From NCBI GenBank assembly GCA_964243985.1, contig CAXTHJ010000008.1, positions 1 to 59,332 of the forward strand: 59,332 bases of DNA, in the 5' to 3' direction. Under the pieces are notes generated by a model. It was not told the origin of the DNA. It did not search any database and worked only from the letters and a program-made list of their open reading frames with translations. This document shows, in pieces, positions 9,201-17,321 of the stretch. Position numbers and translations under genes: made by a program. The first letter of the stretch is position 1; the number at the start of each line of letters is the position of its first letter. This DNA is from CAIOYC01 sp964243985. Lineage in GTDB: Bacteria; Pseudomonadota; Alphaproteobacteria; Caulobacterales; Caulobacteraceae.

Positions 9201-9660
9201 GCGGCGGCAGGAGCGGGCTTCGCAGTCGGGAGAGAAGTTCGCCTTCGTCTCCCTCTCGGATCCTACCGGGGAATACGAGGTGCTGTTTCCGCCCGAGGCT
9301 CTGCGGCGCTGTCGCGACGTACTAGAGCCGGGGCAGGCGGTGATGATCAAGGTGCGCGCCAAGGCCAAGGACGGAGAGGTGCGCTTCTTCGGCGACGACG
9401 CCGAGCCCGTGGGCAAGGCGGTGGAGACGGACGTTGGCGGTCTTCGAATTCACCTCGCCGGCCCGGACGCCGATTTCACCGCGCTGAAGCGGCGGCTGGA
9501 GGCTGGAGGCGCGCAGCGTGGGGGAGAGGTGGCCCTGGTGGCGGCGCTGGAGGGCGCCTGCGAGGTGGAGATGCGCTTGCCGGGCCGCTACATGCTCGAT
9601 GCGGCCCTTCGCGGCGCCCTGAAAACGGCGCCGGGGGTGCGGTGGCTGGAGGACGTATGA
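6220..9660 (+). CDS. dnaE: DNA polymerase III alpha subunit (replicative)
   Basis: 1146 residues from the GTG at 6220, which has GGGAG a few bases before it; the frame is open to 6124 but that part lies over the sidA-like ORF. The order is PHP domain (FVHLRVRSAYSLLEGA onward, to about residue 270), polymerase palm and fingers with VGPGRGSGASSLVAWAL and the metal-binding PDFDIDFC, then helix-hairpin-helix and OB domains. Length and the MGKKKKEEMDQQR segment match DnaE1, the chromosomal replicase, rather than the shorter error-prone DnaE2/ImuC. It ends directly against hemB on the other strand with no bases between the stops. Confidence 0.96.
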   Translation: MADAGGIATAETFVHLRVRSAYSLLEGAIKTVDIAALALKDGAPAVALTDRANLFGALEFSQAAKDAGIQPIIGCALPVSGLGEGRSERWARAPTVVLLAQNEVGWGHLMALSSAAYLDGEENEPTVPWARVAALSEGLILLSGGPDGPVNPLFVNGRPEEANAALRTMTAVFGDRFYVELQRHGLAEESAAESGLVAFAYANDAPLVATNDVYFPDAGMHKAHEALLCISDGAFLSQDDRRRVTADHCFRSPQAMREVFADLPEACDNTIDIARRCAFMVKKRDPILPSFPTSAGRTEGEELAYQAREGLRRLLTLNPHAVPESEYWTRLEREIGVIQSMGFPGYFLICSDFIRWAKNQDIPVGPGRGSGASSLVAWALSITGLDPLRYGLLFERFLNPERVSMPDFDIDFCQDRRDEVIGYVQKKYGADRVAQIITFGTLQARAVLRDVGRVMQLPLGLVDRLAKMVPNNPAAPVTLAKAIEIEPRLQQAKREDASVAAVLETALRLEGLYRNASTHAAGVVIGDRALTELVPLYRDPRSDIPATQYNMKWVESAGLVKFDFLGLKTLTVISRAIRHLRKRGAGFDLETLPVDDKASYELMSSSHTVGVFQLESQGMRDILRQLQPASLEEVTALISLYRPGPMDSIPEYVDCKMGRRPVDIAHPLLEPVLKDSYGVIVYQEQVMQIAQILAGYSLGEADLLRRAMGKKKKEEMDQQRARFLSGAKERGLAEQTATSLFDRMEKFAGYGFNKGHAAPYALIAYQTAWLKANAPVEFFAASMSLDISNTDKLAIFAQDARRFKVTVRPPDVNRSSADFEVEDGAVLYALGAIRNVGEQAMQHVAEVRRAGGAFQDLFDFLERIDPRFVNKRALENLARAGAFDSIHPNRASIVAAADVLIAYAQTMAAERVSSQASFGFDSGGATRPRLPSVEPWTGPVQLDEELAAVGFYLTGHPLEDMVEVLRRRRVCLFIEAVQRAEAGDEALRMAGVVRRRQERASQSGEKFAFVSLSDPTGEYEVLFPPEALRRCRDVLEPGQAVMIKVRAKAKDGEVRFFGDDAEPVGKAVETDVGGLRIHLAGPDADFTALKRRLEAGGAQRGGEVALVAALEGACEVEMRLPGRYMLDAALRGALKTAPGVRWLEDV

Positions 9661-10677
9661 TCAGCCGAGGAGCTTGGCCGCCCTCGGCGCGAAGTAGCTG
9701 ATGACGCCGGCCGCGCCTGCACGTTTGAAGGCGGCGAGGCTTTCCAGGATGGCGCGCTCCTCGTCGATCCAGCCGTTCTTCGCCGCCGCCATGATCATAG
9801 CGTACTCGCCCGAGACCTGGAAGGCGAAGGTCGGCAGGGCGAAGGCGTCCACCACCCGGCGCACGATGTCGAGATAAGGCATCCCGGGCTTCACCATCAC
9901 CATGTCCGCCCCCTCGGCGATGTCGAGGGCGACTTCGCGCAACGCCTCTTCGGTGTTGCCGGGGTCCATCTGATAGGTCCGCTTGTCGCCGGGGTTGGCC
10001 ACCGAGCCTGAGCCGAGCTTTCCCGAACCGATCGCGTCGCGGTATGGGCCGTAGAAGGCCGAAGCGTATTTGGCGGCGTAGGCCATGATCATCACGTCCT
10101 GATGCCCGCCGGCCTCAAGCGCGGCGCGGAGGGCGGCCACGCGGCCGTCCATCATGTCTGAGGGGGCGAGGATGTCGGCGCCGGCGTCGGCCTGCACGAT
10201 CCCCTGCGCCACCAGCGCCTCCACCGTGGGATCGTTCAGGATGCGGCCGTTCTCGATCAGGCCATCGTGACCGTGGTCGGTGAAGGGGTCCAGCGCCACG
10301 TCGCACATGATCCCGACCTCCGGCGCGGCGTCCTTCATGGCTTTGACGGCGCGGCAGACGAGATTGTCGGGATCGACAGCGTTGGTCCCGCGCGCGTCCT
10401 TCTTCTCCCCGTCGATGAAGGGGAAGACGGCGATGGCGGGGATCCCGAGCGCTCTGGCCTCCCTGGCGATTGCTGCGACGCGCCCTACTGAATAGCGGGG
10501 TGAGCCGGGCATGGAGGCGATGGGGATTTCCGCCTCGGGGCCGTCATGCACCACAAGGGACCAGATCAGGTCAGCGGGCGTCAGCACCGTCTCACGCACC
10601 AGTCGCCGGGTCCAGTCGGCTTGGCGAAGCCGCCGCATCCGTAGGGCGGGAAAGGGGGCGAGGGGGGCTTTGCTCAT
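9661..10677 (-). CDS. hemB: Delta-aminolevulinic acid dehydratase (porphobilinogen synthase)
   Basis: 338 residues. It joins two 5-aminolevulinate molecules into porphobilinogen in heme synthesis. The two active-site lysines are K203 (MAYAAKYASAFYGPYR) and K263 (VMVKPGMPYLD). The region that holds zinc cysteines in other forms reads CDVALDPFTDHGHDG, the Asp-rich magnesium type expected in alphaproteobacteria. The ATG at 10677 follows GGAG; an upstream in-frame Met at 10728 is rejected because it lies in the preceding gene. It is the second gene after a membrane protein, and hemA (ALA synthase) lies 5.4 kb away on the other strand. Confidence 0.97.
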   Translation of the reverse strand: MSKAPLAPFPALRMRRLRQADWTRRLVRETVLTPADLIWSLVVHDGPEAEIPIASMPGSPRYSVGRVAAIAREARALGIPAIAVFPFIDGEKKDARGTNAVDPDNLVCRAVKAMKDAAPEVGIMCDVALDPFTDHGHDGLIENGRILNDPTVEALVAQGIVQADAGADILAPSDMMDGRVAALRAALEAGGHQDVMIMAYAAKYASAFYGPYRDAIGSGKLGSGSVANPGDKRTYQMDPGNTEEALREVALDIAEGADMVMVKPGMPYLDIVRRVVDAFALPTFAFQVSGEYAMIMAAAKNGWIDEERAILESLAAFKRAGAAGVISYFAPRAAKLLG

Positions 10678-10693
10678 GAGGCGCTCCGGCGGA

Positions 10694-11209
10694 TCAGCGC
10701 CTTTCGCCCATCGGCCGCCCCAGCACAAGTTTGAACGCGCCCCAAAGGGATGCCAGCATCAGCCAGCCGATGGCGACCAGAACGGAGACCACGCCCCCGA
10801 TCATCATCCAGTTGCCCGCTTCTTGCTCGGTCTGATCCCGATACGCGCTGACCAGCCAGCTCGGCAGGGTGAAGCCGCCCCATCGCCATTGGGCCAGCCG
10901 CGCCTGAATGAAGCCCATGACGCTGGTCATCTCCAGCCCGCCGCCCACCAGCAGCAGGGCGACGCCGATCACCAACAGCGCAGCGGCGGTCCAGAACACC
11001 TGGCCCTGGAACCGATAATGGCTGCGGGTGATCGGGTGACCATCGAGCCTGTGGGCGAAGGCCAGGCCGAGGCTGACCATGGCTGGCAGGCCGATGCCGA
11101 ACGGCGCGATGAACAAGAGACCGTAGCTTAGAAGCGCCATGCCCTTGTCGAACTGCAGCATGTAGGGGTCATGGGCCGCCTCGCCCTCGAGCCTCCGAGT
11201 CCGCGCCAT
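10694..11209 (-). CDS. DUF4870-like three- to four-helix membrane protein
   Basis: 171 residues with a hydrophilic N-terminus and four hydrophobic segments (around residues 25-50, 70-95 and 135-165, the first possibly double). The motif with HPITRSHYRFQGQVFW before a helix resembles DUF4870/YIP1-like small membrane proteins found upstream of hemB in related genomes. The function is unknown. It precedes hemB by 16 bases, so the two are probably one transcript, and its start faces the valine-catabolism operon across a short divergent control region (11210-11332). Confidence 0.75.
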   Translation of the reverse strand: MARTRRLEGEAAHDPYMLQFDKGMALLSYGLLFIAPFGIGLPAMVSLGLAFAHRLDGHPITRSHYRFQGQVFWTAAALLVIGVALLLVGGGLEMTSVMGFIQARLAQWRWGGFTLPSWLVSAYRDQTEQEAGNWMMIGGVVSVLVAIGWLMLASLWGAFKLVLGRPMGERR

Positions 11210-11332
11210 CCGAGCCCCCTCGTCCTGCGGCCCCGCACAGGACCGTTCATTGACAGAGTGGACGCTCGGGGGCAGGTCATCAACCCCGCCCCGGACGCCG
11301 CGTGGCTATGGCGCGAACGTGGAGCTTGGCCG

Positions 11333-12472
11333 GTGGATTTCACCCTTTCTGAGGATCAGGTGGCGATCCAGGATGCGGCGCGGGCTTTCGCGACGGCCGA
11401 ACTCGCCCCCCACTCCGCCCGCTGGGACGAAGAGAAGCATTTCCCCATCGATGTGATCCGCAAGGCGGCCGGCCTGGGGTTCGCCGGCATCTATGTGCAG
11501 GAGGATGTAGGCGGGTCGGCGCTCAGCCGGCTCGACGCCACGATTATCTTCGAGGAGCTGTCGCGGGGGGACGTCTCCACCGCCGCCTTCATCTCCATCC
11601 ATAATATGGCCAGCTGGATGATCGATCGGTTCGGCTCGGAGGCGCTCAGGAAGAAATATCTACCGCGCCTGACGTCGATGGAGTTGATCGCCTCCTATTG
11701 CTTGACCGAGCCGGGATCGGGGTCGGACGCTGCAGCCATGCGGACCACGGCCAGGCGGGATGGCGAAGATTATGTGCTGAACGGGTCGAAAGCCTTCATC
11801 TCTGGCGCAGGGGTCAGCGACGTCTACGTGGTGATGGCGCGAACGGGTGCGGACGGGCCCAAAGGCGTCTCGACCTTCGTCGTGGAGGAGGGAACGCAGG
11901 GCCTTTCTTTCGGCGCCAACGAGCGGAAGATGGGTTGGAACAGCCAGCCCACGGCCATGGTGCTGTTCGACGACTGCCGCGTACCGGCGGAAAACCGGGT
12001 GGGTCAGGAGGGCGACGGCTTCCGCTTCGCTATGATGGGGCTAGACGGCGGACGGTTGAACATCGCCTCCTGTTCGCTCGGCGGCGCGGGGCTCGCGTTG
12101 GACACCGCCAAGGCCTACGCCGAGCAGCGCAAGCAGTTCGGCAAGCGGCTGGCCGATTTCCAGGCGCTGCAGTTCAAGCTGGCGGACATGGCGACGGCGC
12201 TGGAAGCCGCCCGCCTGATGGTGCGCGCCGCCGCCGACGCCCTGGACAAGCGCGATCCTAGGGCCACCCAGCTTTGCGCCATGGCCAAGCGCTTCGCCAC
12301 CGATGCTGGTTTCGAAGTGGCCAACCAGGCGCTGCAACTGCACGGCGGCTACGGCTATCTGAAGGACTATCCGTTGGAGCGGATCGTGCGGGATCTGCGG
12401 GTGCATCAGATCCTGGAGGGGACCAACGAGATCATGCGGGTGATCACCGCGCGGGAGATGTTCCGGCAATGA
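11333..12472 (+). CDS. Isobutyryl-CoA dehydrogenase-like acyl-CoA dehydrogenase
   Basis: 379 residues from the GTG at 11333, which has GGAG about nine bases upstream and begins the conserved DFTLSEDQ; the frame is open to 11171 but that part is low-quality. FAD-binding segments are YCLTEPGSGSDAA and QFGKRLADFQALQFKLADM; the catalytic Glu sits in ILEGTNEIMR. The first enzyme of a valine-type operon with HIBYL-CoA hydrolase and 3-hydroxyisobutyrate dehydrogenase, which points to oxidation of isobutyryl-CoA to methacrylyl-CoA. Other branched or short acyl-CoAs cannot be excluded. Its stop overlaps the next start (ATGA). Confidence 0.9.
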   Translation: MDFTLSEDQVAIQDAARAFATAELAPHSARWDEEKHFPIDVIRKAAGLGFAGIYVQEDVGGSALSRLDATIIFEELSRGDVSTAAFISIHNMASWMIDRFGSEALRKKYLPRLTSMELIASYCLTEPGSGSDAAAMRTTARRDGEDYVLNGSKAFISGAGVSDVYVVMARTGADGPKGVSTFVVEEGTQGLSFGANERKMGWNSQPTAMVLFDDCRVPAENRVGQEGDGFRFAMMGLDGGRLNIASCSLGGAGLALDTAKAYAEQRKQFGKRLADFQALQFKLADMATALEAARLMVRAAADALDKRDPRATQLCAMAKRFATDAGFEVANQALQLHGGYGYLKDYPLERIVRDLRVHQILEGTNEIMRVITAREMFRQ

Positions 12473-13530
12473 GCGCAGCGATCAGCGATGGCGAGATCAT
12501 CGCCCGCGTCGAGGGCGCCGTCGGCCGCATTACCCTTAACCGGCCCAAGGCGCTGCACGCGTTGAACACCGCCATGTGCGAGGCGATCACCGCCGCCCTG
12601 CAAGGCTGGAAGACCGATCCGGCCGTGGCGCTGGTCTTGATCGATCATTCCGGCGAGCGTGGGTTTTGCGCCGGGGGCGATGTCCGCGTGTTGGCCGAGA
12701 GCGGCGCGAGGGATGGTGTGGAGGCGCGCCGGTTCTTCCGCCTCGAATATCAGATGAACGCGCTTTTGATGGCCTATCCGAAGCCGATCTGCGCGGTTTT
12801 GGACGGGATCGTCATGGGCGGGGGCGTAGGTATTTCCATGCCGTGCCTTTATCGGGTGGCCACCGAGCGGACCACTTTCGCCATGCCGGAGACGGGCATC
12901 GGCCTTTTCCCCGATGTGGGCGGTGGCTGGCATCTGCCGCGCCTGCCGGGCGAGGCGGGGATGTGGCTGGCGCTCACCGGCGCGCGGATCAAGGCGGCGG
13001 ACTGCCTGCTCTTGGGAATCGCCACCGACTATATCCCGAGCGAAACGATCGAGGCGCTGAAGACCGCCGTCATCGCCGATCCCGCCGCCATTGAAACCCT
13101 GCTCGCCGAATACGAAGCCGATCCCGGCGAGCCTCTACTGGCTCAGCGTCAGGACGTGATCGACGCCTGTTTCGCCGCGCCGAACGTCGAAGCGATCCTT
13201 CAGGCGCTTCGCGAAGACGGCTCGCCCTTCGCCATCGGGGAGCATGATACGCTCCTGAAGAAGTCGCCGCAGGCCCTGAAGGTGGCCTATCGCCAGCTTC
13301 GCACGGGCAAGACCCTCCGGTCCTTCACAGACAATATGGCGATGGAATACCGCATCGGCGCCCGCGTGGTCGCCCGCCACGACTTCATAGAAGGGGTGCG
13401 CGCCGTGATTGTCGATAAGGATCACGCGCCCCGGTGGTCGCCGCCTCTGCTCGAAGGCGTCACCGACACCATGCTGGAGGAGATTTTCGCGCCTCTGCCG
13501 GCGGATGAGGAGTGGACGCCGCTGGCTTGA
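12469..13530 (+). CDS. 3-hydroxyisobutyryl-CoA hydrolase (ECH_2 family)
   Basis: 353 residues of the enoyl-CoA hydratase/isomerase superfamily with the hydrolase-type long C-terminus. Motifs are FCAGGDVRVLAE (oxyanion/CoA region), DGIVMGGGVGISMP and FAMPETGIGLFPDVGG. By family it releases CoA from 3-hydroxyisobutyryl-CoA in valine breakdown, which fits its place between the dehydrogenase genes. The ATG at 12469 overlaps the stop of the upstream gene by four bases; the frame extends further up to 12274 but that is inside the dehydrogenase gene. The intermediate enoyl-CoA hydratase of the pathway is not in this cluster. Confidence 0.9.
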   Translation: MSAAISDGEIIARVEGAVGRITLNRPKALHALNTAMCEAITAALQGWKTDPAVALVLIDHSGERGFCAGGDVRVLAESGARDGVEARRFFRLEYQMNALLMAYPKPICAVLDGIVMGGGVGISMPCLYRVATERTTFAMPETGIGLFPDVGGGWHLPRLPGEAGMWLALTGARIKAADCLLLGIATDYIPSETIEALKTAVIADPAAIETLLAEYEADPGEPLLAQRQDVIDACFAAPNVEAILQALREDGSPFAIGEHDTLLKKSPQALKVAYRQLRTGKTLRSFTDNMAMEYRIGARVVARHDFIEGVRAVIVDKDHAPRWSPPLLEGVTDTMLEEIFAPLPADEEWTPLA

Positions 13531-13582
13531 CGCGGCGCGGTGCTGGGCGCCCTATGCGCGCCGGAAAAAGGAAGGCCTACCT

Positions 13583-14350
13583 ATGATGCTTCGTACCGCA
13601 GCCGCAGCCGCTGCGCTGACCTTGTTCGCCCTGCCAGCTTTAGCCCAGACGCCCTCGCCGGCCATCTCCGCCGCCGTGGCCGACCCCGCGCGCCCAGCTA
13701 AGGACACCGCGCAAGACGCCTCCCGCCATCCGGCGGAACTGGTCGCGTTCGCCAAGGTCAAGCCGGACGATGTGGTGATGGACGTGTGGCCGGGCGGCGG
13801 CTACTGGACCCGGATCTTCTCCAAGGTGGTCGGGCCGAAGGGTAAGGTCTATGCCTATGTTCCGGCCGAAATCACCGTCTTCAAGTCCGACCCACTCGGC
13901 ATCGCCAAAGCGGTCGCCGCCGAGCCGGGGCGCGGCAATGTAGAGGCCATCTCCGACCCCTTGGCCGACCCGCCGCCGCCGACCTTCCACGATGTGGCGG
14001 ACGTGGTCTGGACCTTCGAAAACTATCACGACATGCACGATAGCTTCATGAAGGGCGCAAATGTGGACGCCTATAACAAGGCGGTGTTCCAGGTGCTGAA
14101 GCCCGGCGGCTATTACGTGATTGGGGACCATGCGGCGCCCGCGGGCTCGGGGCTAAAGAATACCGAAGACCTGCACCGCATCGATCCGGCCGAAGTCCGT
14201 GCCGAGGTGGAAAAGGCTGGGTTCGTGTTCGACGGCGAAACCAAGGTCCTAGCCAATCCCGCCGATCCGCACACCGCCAAGATCTTCGATCCCGCCATCA
14301 AGGGCAGCACCGACCGCTTCGTCTACCGCTTCAAGAAACCCGGAGCCTGA
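13583..14350 (+). CDS. Exported methyltransferase-like protein (COG4798 type), copy 1
   Basis: 255 residues. The start has a signal peptide (MMLRTAAAAAALTLFALPALA, cleavage after ALAQ or so) and AAGGAAGG as ribosome site. The mature part has a Rossmann-type class I methyltransferase core: DVWPGGGYWT in place of the usual acidic-GxGxG motif I, then FENYHDMHD, LKPGGYYVIGDHAA and ENTEDLHRID-like segments. A periplasmic location is odd for an AdoMet enzyme, so a non-methyltransferase role is possible. It is followed three bases later by a diverged copy. Both interrupt the valine-catabolism cluster; their function is unknown. Confidence 0.85.
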   Translation: MMLRTAAAAAALTLFALPALAQTPSPAISAAVADPARPAKDTAQDASRHPAELVAFAKVKPDDVVMDVWPGGGYWTRIFSKVVGPKGKVYAYVPAEITVFKSDPLGIAKAVAAEPGRGNVEAISDPLADPPPPTFHDVADVVWTFENYHDMHDSFMKGANVDAYNKAVFQVLKPGGYYVIGDHAAPAGSGLKNTEDLHRIDPAEVRAEVEKAGFVFDGETKVLANPADPHTAKIFDPAIKGSTDRFVYRFKKPGA

Positions 14351-14353
14351 TCC

Positions 14354-15082
14354 ATGCGCACCGCCTTCATCGCCGTTGCGGCGAGCCTCCTGACGGTATC
14401 AGCCGCCGCCGCTCAGCCGGCATACATCAAGGCGGCGGTGGCAGACCCCGGCCGCCCCGCCGTTGATGTGGCGCGGGACATGGCGAGAAAGCCTGCCGAG
14501 GTCATAGCCTTCTCCAAAATCAAGCCTGGCGATACGGTGATCGAGCTCTTGCCCAGCGGCGGCTATTTCACCCGGATCATCTCCAAGGCGGTCGGACCAG
14601 GCGGCCATCTGGTGGGCGCGGCGGCGCCTGTCCCCGGCCAGGACAAGGGCGTCAAAGCTATCGCCGCCGATCCGGCCTACGCCAACGTCACGCCGAGCGT
14701 CATCACTGCGGCCAATATGGCGGCCTGGCCTAAGGCGGATGTGATGTTCACGGCGCAGAACTATCACGACTTCCACTTGAAGGCCTTCCACGTGCGTATC
14801 GCAGCGACGGACAAGGCCCTATTCGACGCCATCAAGCCTGGCGGTTATCTGATCGTGGAGGACCACGTGGCGGCGACCGGTGCGCCGGTCGAAACGGCGG
14901 ACACCCTGCATCGCATCGATCCCGCCCTGGCCAGGAAGGAATTCGAAGAGGCCGGCTTCGTCTTCGATGGCGAGAGCGACGTCCTGCGGAACCCGGCCGA
15001 CGATCACACTAAGCTGGTGTTCGACCCCGCCATCCGAGGCAAGACCGACCAGTTCCTGTATCGCTTCAAAAAGCCGGCCTAG
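14354..15082 (+). CDS. Exported methyltransferase-like protein (COG4798 type), copy 2
   Basis: 242 residues with a clear signal peptide (MRTAFIAVAASLLTVSAAAA, then QPAY). It is a tandem homologue of the preceding gene: both share a start of the mature chain around A(A/V)ADP-RPA-D, AF-K-KP-D-V, a Gly-rich loop (ELLPSGGYFT), an NYHD motif, a KPGGY hairpin and a closing (D/S)-FDPAI-G-TD-F-YRFKKP. The copies differ mainly in the middle, where this one is shorter. A local duplication is the simplest origin. It ends two bases before the 3-hydroxyisobutyrate dehydrogenase gene, so it should be co-transcribed. Confidence 0.85.
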   Translation: MRTAFIAVAASLLTVSAAAAQPAYIKAAVADPGRPAVDVARDMARKPAEVIAFSKIKPGDTVIELLPSGGYFTRIISKAVGPGGHLVGAAAPVPGQDKGVKAIAADPAYANVTPSVITAANMAAWPKADVMFTAQNYHDFHLKAFHVRIAATDKALFDAIKPGGYLIVEDHVAATGAPVETADTLHRIDPALARKEFEEAGFVFDGESDVLRNPADDHTKLVFDPAIRGKTDQFLYRFKKPA

Positions 15083-15084
15083 TC

Positions 15085-15981
15085 ATGTCCAAGATTGCGT
15101 TCATCGGCCTTGGCCACATGGGCGGGGGCATGGCCGCAAACCAGGTCGAGGCGGGGCTCGAGGTGTTAGCCTTCGATCTATCGGTCGACGCCCTCGACAA
15201 GGCTGAAGGGCAGGGGTGCAAGGCCGCCCCGTCCGTCGCCGAGGCGGTGCGTGAAGCCGAAACCGTGATCACCATGCTCCCCGCCGGCCAGCATGTGCGC
15301 GACGTCTATCTGAACGACGTGATCCCCCATGCGCCGAAAGGCGCGCTCCTGATCGACTGCTCCACAATCGACGTGGAGAGCGCCCGCGCCGTGGGTGCGG
15401 CGGCCCAGGCGGCGGGTTTCCGGTTCGCCGACGCGCCCGTCTCTGGCGGCATCATGGCTGCGGATGCGGGGACGCTCACCTTCATGGTGGGATGCGACGA
15501 GAACGACTATCCTTATGTCGAGTCCGCGCTGAGACCGATGGCGAAGGCGACGGTCCACGCCGGCGCGGTGGGATCGGGACAGGCGGCGAAGATCTGCAAC
15601 AACATGGTCCTCGGCGTCACCATGCTCGGCGTCTGCGAAGCCTTCGCCCTGGCGGAGAAGCTGGGTCTTGCGCCGGAGAAGTTCTTCGAGATCGTGTCCC
15701 AGTCCTCGGGCCAATGTTGGTCGATCAACACCTATTGCCCCTGGCCAGGTGTCGGACCCGCCAGCCCGGCGGACAATGGCTATGAGGGCGGCTTCCTCAC
15801 CGCCCTGATGCTGAAGGACTTGAAGCTGGCGCAGGACGCCGCCGCCAAGGCCGGCGCATCCACGCCTATGGGGGCGCAAGCGGAGGCGCTCTACGCCCTT
15901 TTCAACGGGCTGGGTTACGGTCAGAAAGACTTCTCGGCGCCCCTGCAAATGCTCCGCGGCGCCTTGCAAACCCTTAATTGA
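15085..15981 (+). CDS. mmsB: 3-hydroxyisobutyrate dehydrogenase
   Basis: 298 residues, the usual length. NAD-binding GLGHMGGGMA at the N-terminus, substrate-binding DAPVSGGIMAADAGTL, and the catalytic Lys in GSGQAAKICNNM identify the beta-hydroxyacid dehydrogenase family; the CWSINTYCPWPG segment is characteristic of the true 3-hydroxyisobutyrate enzyme. It oxidises 3-hydroxyisobutyrate to methylmalonate semialdehyde, the step after the hydrolase encoded upstream. It is the last gene of the valine cluster and starts two bases after the second exported methyltransferase-like gene. Confidence 0.93.
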   Translation: MSKIAFIGLGHMGGGMAANQVEAGLEVLAFDLSVDALDKAEGQGCKAAPSVAEAVREAETVITMLPAGQHVRDVYLNDVIPHAPKGALLIDCSTIDVESARAVGAAAQAAGFRFADAPVSGGIMAADAGTLTFMVGCDENDYPYVESALRPMAKATVHAGAVGSGQAAKICNNMVLGVTMLGVCEAFALAEKLGLAPEKFFEIVSQSSGQCWSINTYCPWPGVGPASPADNGYEGGFLTALMLKDLKLAQDAAAKAGASTPMGAQAEALYALFNGLGYGQKDFSAPLQMLRGALQTLN

Positions 15982-16091
15982 TAACGACTCTCATGTTAGC
16001 CCTCGCCGTGGACGTAACGGACCCTTCATGTAAAACGTCGCTTCATGTTCGAGCCGGCGGTGTTTCCGGCCCGGCTTATGGACGTCGCTCA

Positions 16092-17315
16092 GTGGACTAT
16101 AAGGCCGCCTTCCGTTCCGCGCTCGATCAGGTTCACACCGAAGGCCGTTACCGCGTGTTCGCCGATCTGAAGCGCCACCGAGGCGACTTCCCCCGCGCCA
16201 CGTGGACCCGACCGGACGGGACACAGCAGGACGTGATCGTCTGGTGCTCCAACGACTACGTCGGCCAGGGTCAAAATCCCGTCGTCACCGACGCCATGCA
16301 CGCCGCTATCGACGAGGCGGGCGCGGGCTCCGGCGGCACCCGCAATATCTCGGGCACCACCCACTATCATGTGGAGCTGGAAGCAGAGCTTGCCGATCTC
16401 CATGGCAAGGATGCGGCGCTGCTCTTCACCTCGGGCTTTGTGGCCAACGAGGGGGCGCTGGCGACCCTGGCCAAGGTATTGCCCGGCCTGATCGTCTTCT
16501 CCGACGCCCTGAACCACGCCTCGATGATCGCCGGCATCCGCAACGGCGGTTGCGAGCGGCACGTGTTCCATCACAATGATCTCGAACATCTGGAGAGACT
16601 GCTCGCGCGGGCGCCGATTGGCGCTCCCAAGCTGATCGCCTTCGAGAGCGTCTATTCCATGGACGGCGATATCTCCGACATTGCGGGCACCATCGCGCTG
16701 GCGAAGACGTACAACGCTTTAACCTATCTCGATGAGGTTCACGCCGTCGGCCTCTACGGCCTGCGCGGCGGTGGTGTGGCGGAGCGGGACGGTGTGATGG
16801 CCGAGATCGACATCATCGAGGGGACGCTGGGCAAGGCGTTCGGCGTCATGGGCGGCTATATCGCCGCCGAGGCGGACATCATCGACGCCGTCCGCTCCTA
16901 TGCGTCGGGTTTCATCTTCACCACCTCGATCCCTCCAGCCCTGGCGGCGGGCGCCATGGCCAGCGTGCGCTGGCTGAAGGCTCATAATGAGGTGCGCGTG
17001 ATCCATCAGGAACGCGCCGCCACTCTGAAGCGCCGCTTTCACGAAGCCGGCCTGCCGGTGATGGAATCCGACACCCACATCGTACCGGTGTTCGTGGGCG
17101 ATCCCGTGCGCTGCAAGATGGTGTCGGACATGTTGCTGCACGACCACGGCGTCTACGTGCAGCCGATCAACTACCCCACCGTGCCGCGGGGCACAGAGCG
17201 GCTGCGCTTCACGCCGACCCCGTTCCATACAGACGAAATGATGGACCGGCTGGTGGCGGCGATGGACAATCTCTGGAGCCAGTGCAACGTGGCTCGGCGA
17301 CCGGCGGCGGCTTAA
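16092..17315 (+). CDS. hemA: 5-aminolevulinate synthase
   Basis: 407 residues from the GTG at 16092, the same length as the Rhodobacter enzyme. It condenses glycine with succinyl-CoA, the alphaproteobacterial route into heme. PLP Lys is K248 in IIEGTLGKAFGVMGG; other family motifs are GSGGTRNISGT, DALNHASMIAGIR and YLDEVHAVGLYG. The frame is open to 15978 with another Met at 15993, but these would add an unrelated N-terminus; the 110 bases after mmsB more likely hold its promoter. Glycine supply from glyA, just beyond the mucR-like gene, is a sensible neighbour. Confidence 0.96.
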   Translation: MDYKAAFRSALDQVHTEGRYRVFADLKRHRGDFPRATWTRPDGTQQDVIVWCSNDYVGQGQNPVVTDAMHAAIDEAGAGSGGTRNISGTTHYHVELEAELADLHGKDAALLFTSGFVANEGALATLAKVLPGLIVFSDALNHASMIAGIRNGGCERHVFHHNDLEHLERLLARAPIGAPKLIAFESVYSMDGDISDIAGTIALAKTYNALTYLDEVHAVGLYGLRGGGVAERDGVMAEIDIIEGTLGKAFGVMGGYIAAEADIIDAVRSYASGFIFTTSIPPALAAGAMASVRWLKAHNEVRVIHQERAATLKRRFHEAGLPVMESDTHIVPVFVGDPVRCKMVSDMLLHDHGVYVQPINYPTVPRGTERLRFTPTPFHTDEMMDRLVAAMDNLWSQCNVARRPAAA

Positions 17316-17321
17316 TCGGCT

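Noticed and set aside
6220..9660. dnaE as the SOS error-prone polymerase dnaE2/imuC, given the SOS-like box upstream
   Set aside because: Length (1146 aa), N-terminal PHP sequence and the MGKKKKEEMDQQR region fit replicative DnaE1; no imuA or imuB nearby. The box is better assigned to the sidA-like ORF.
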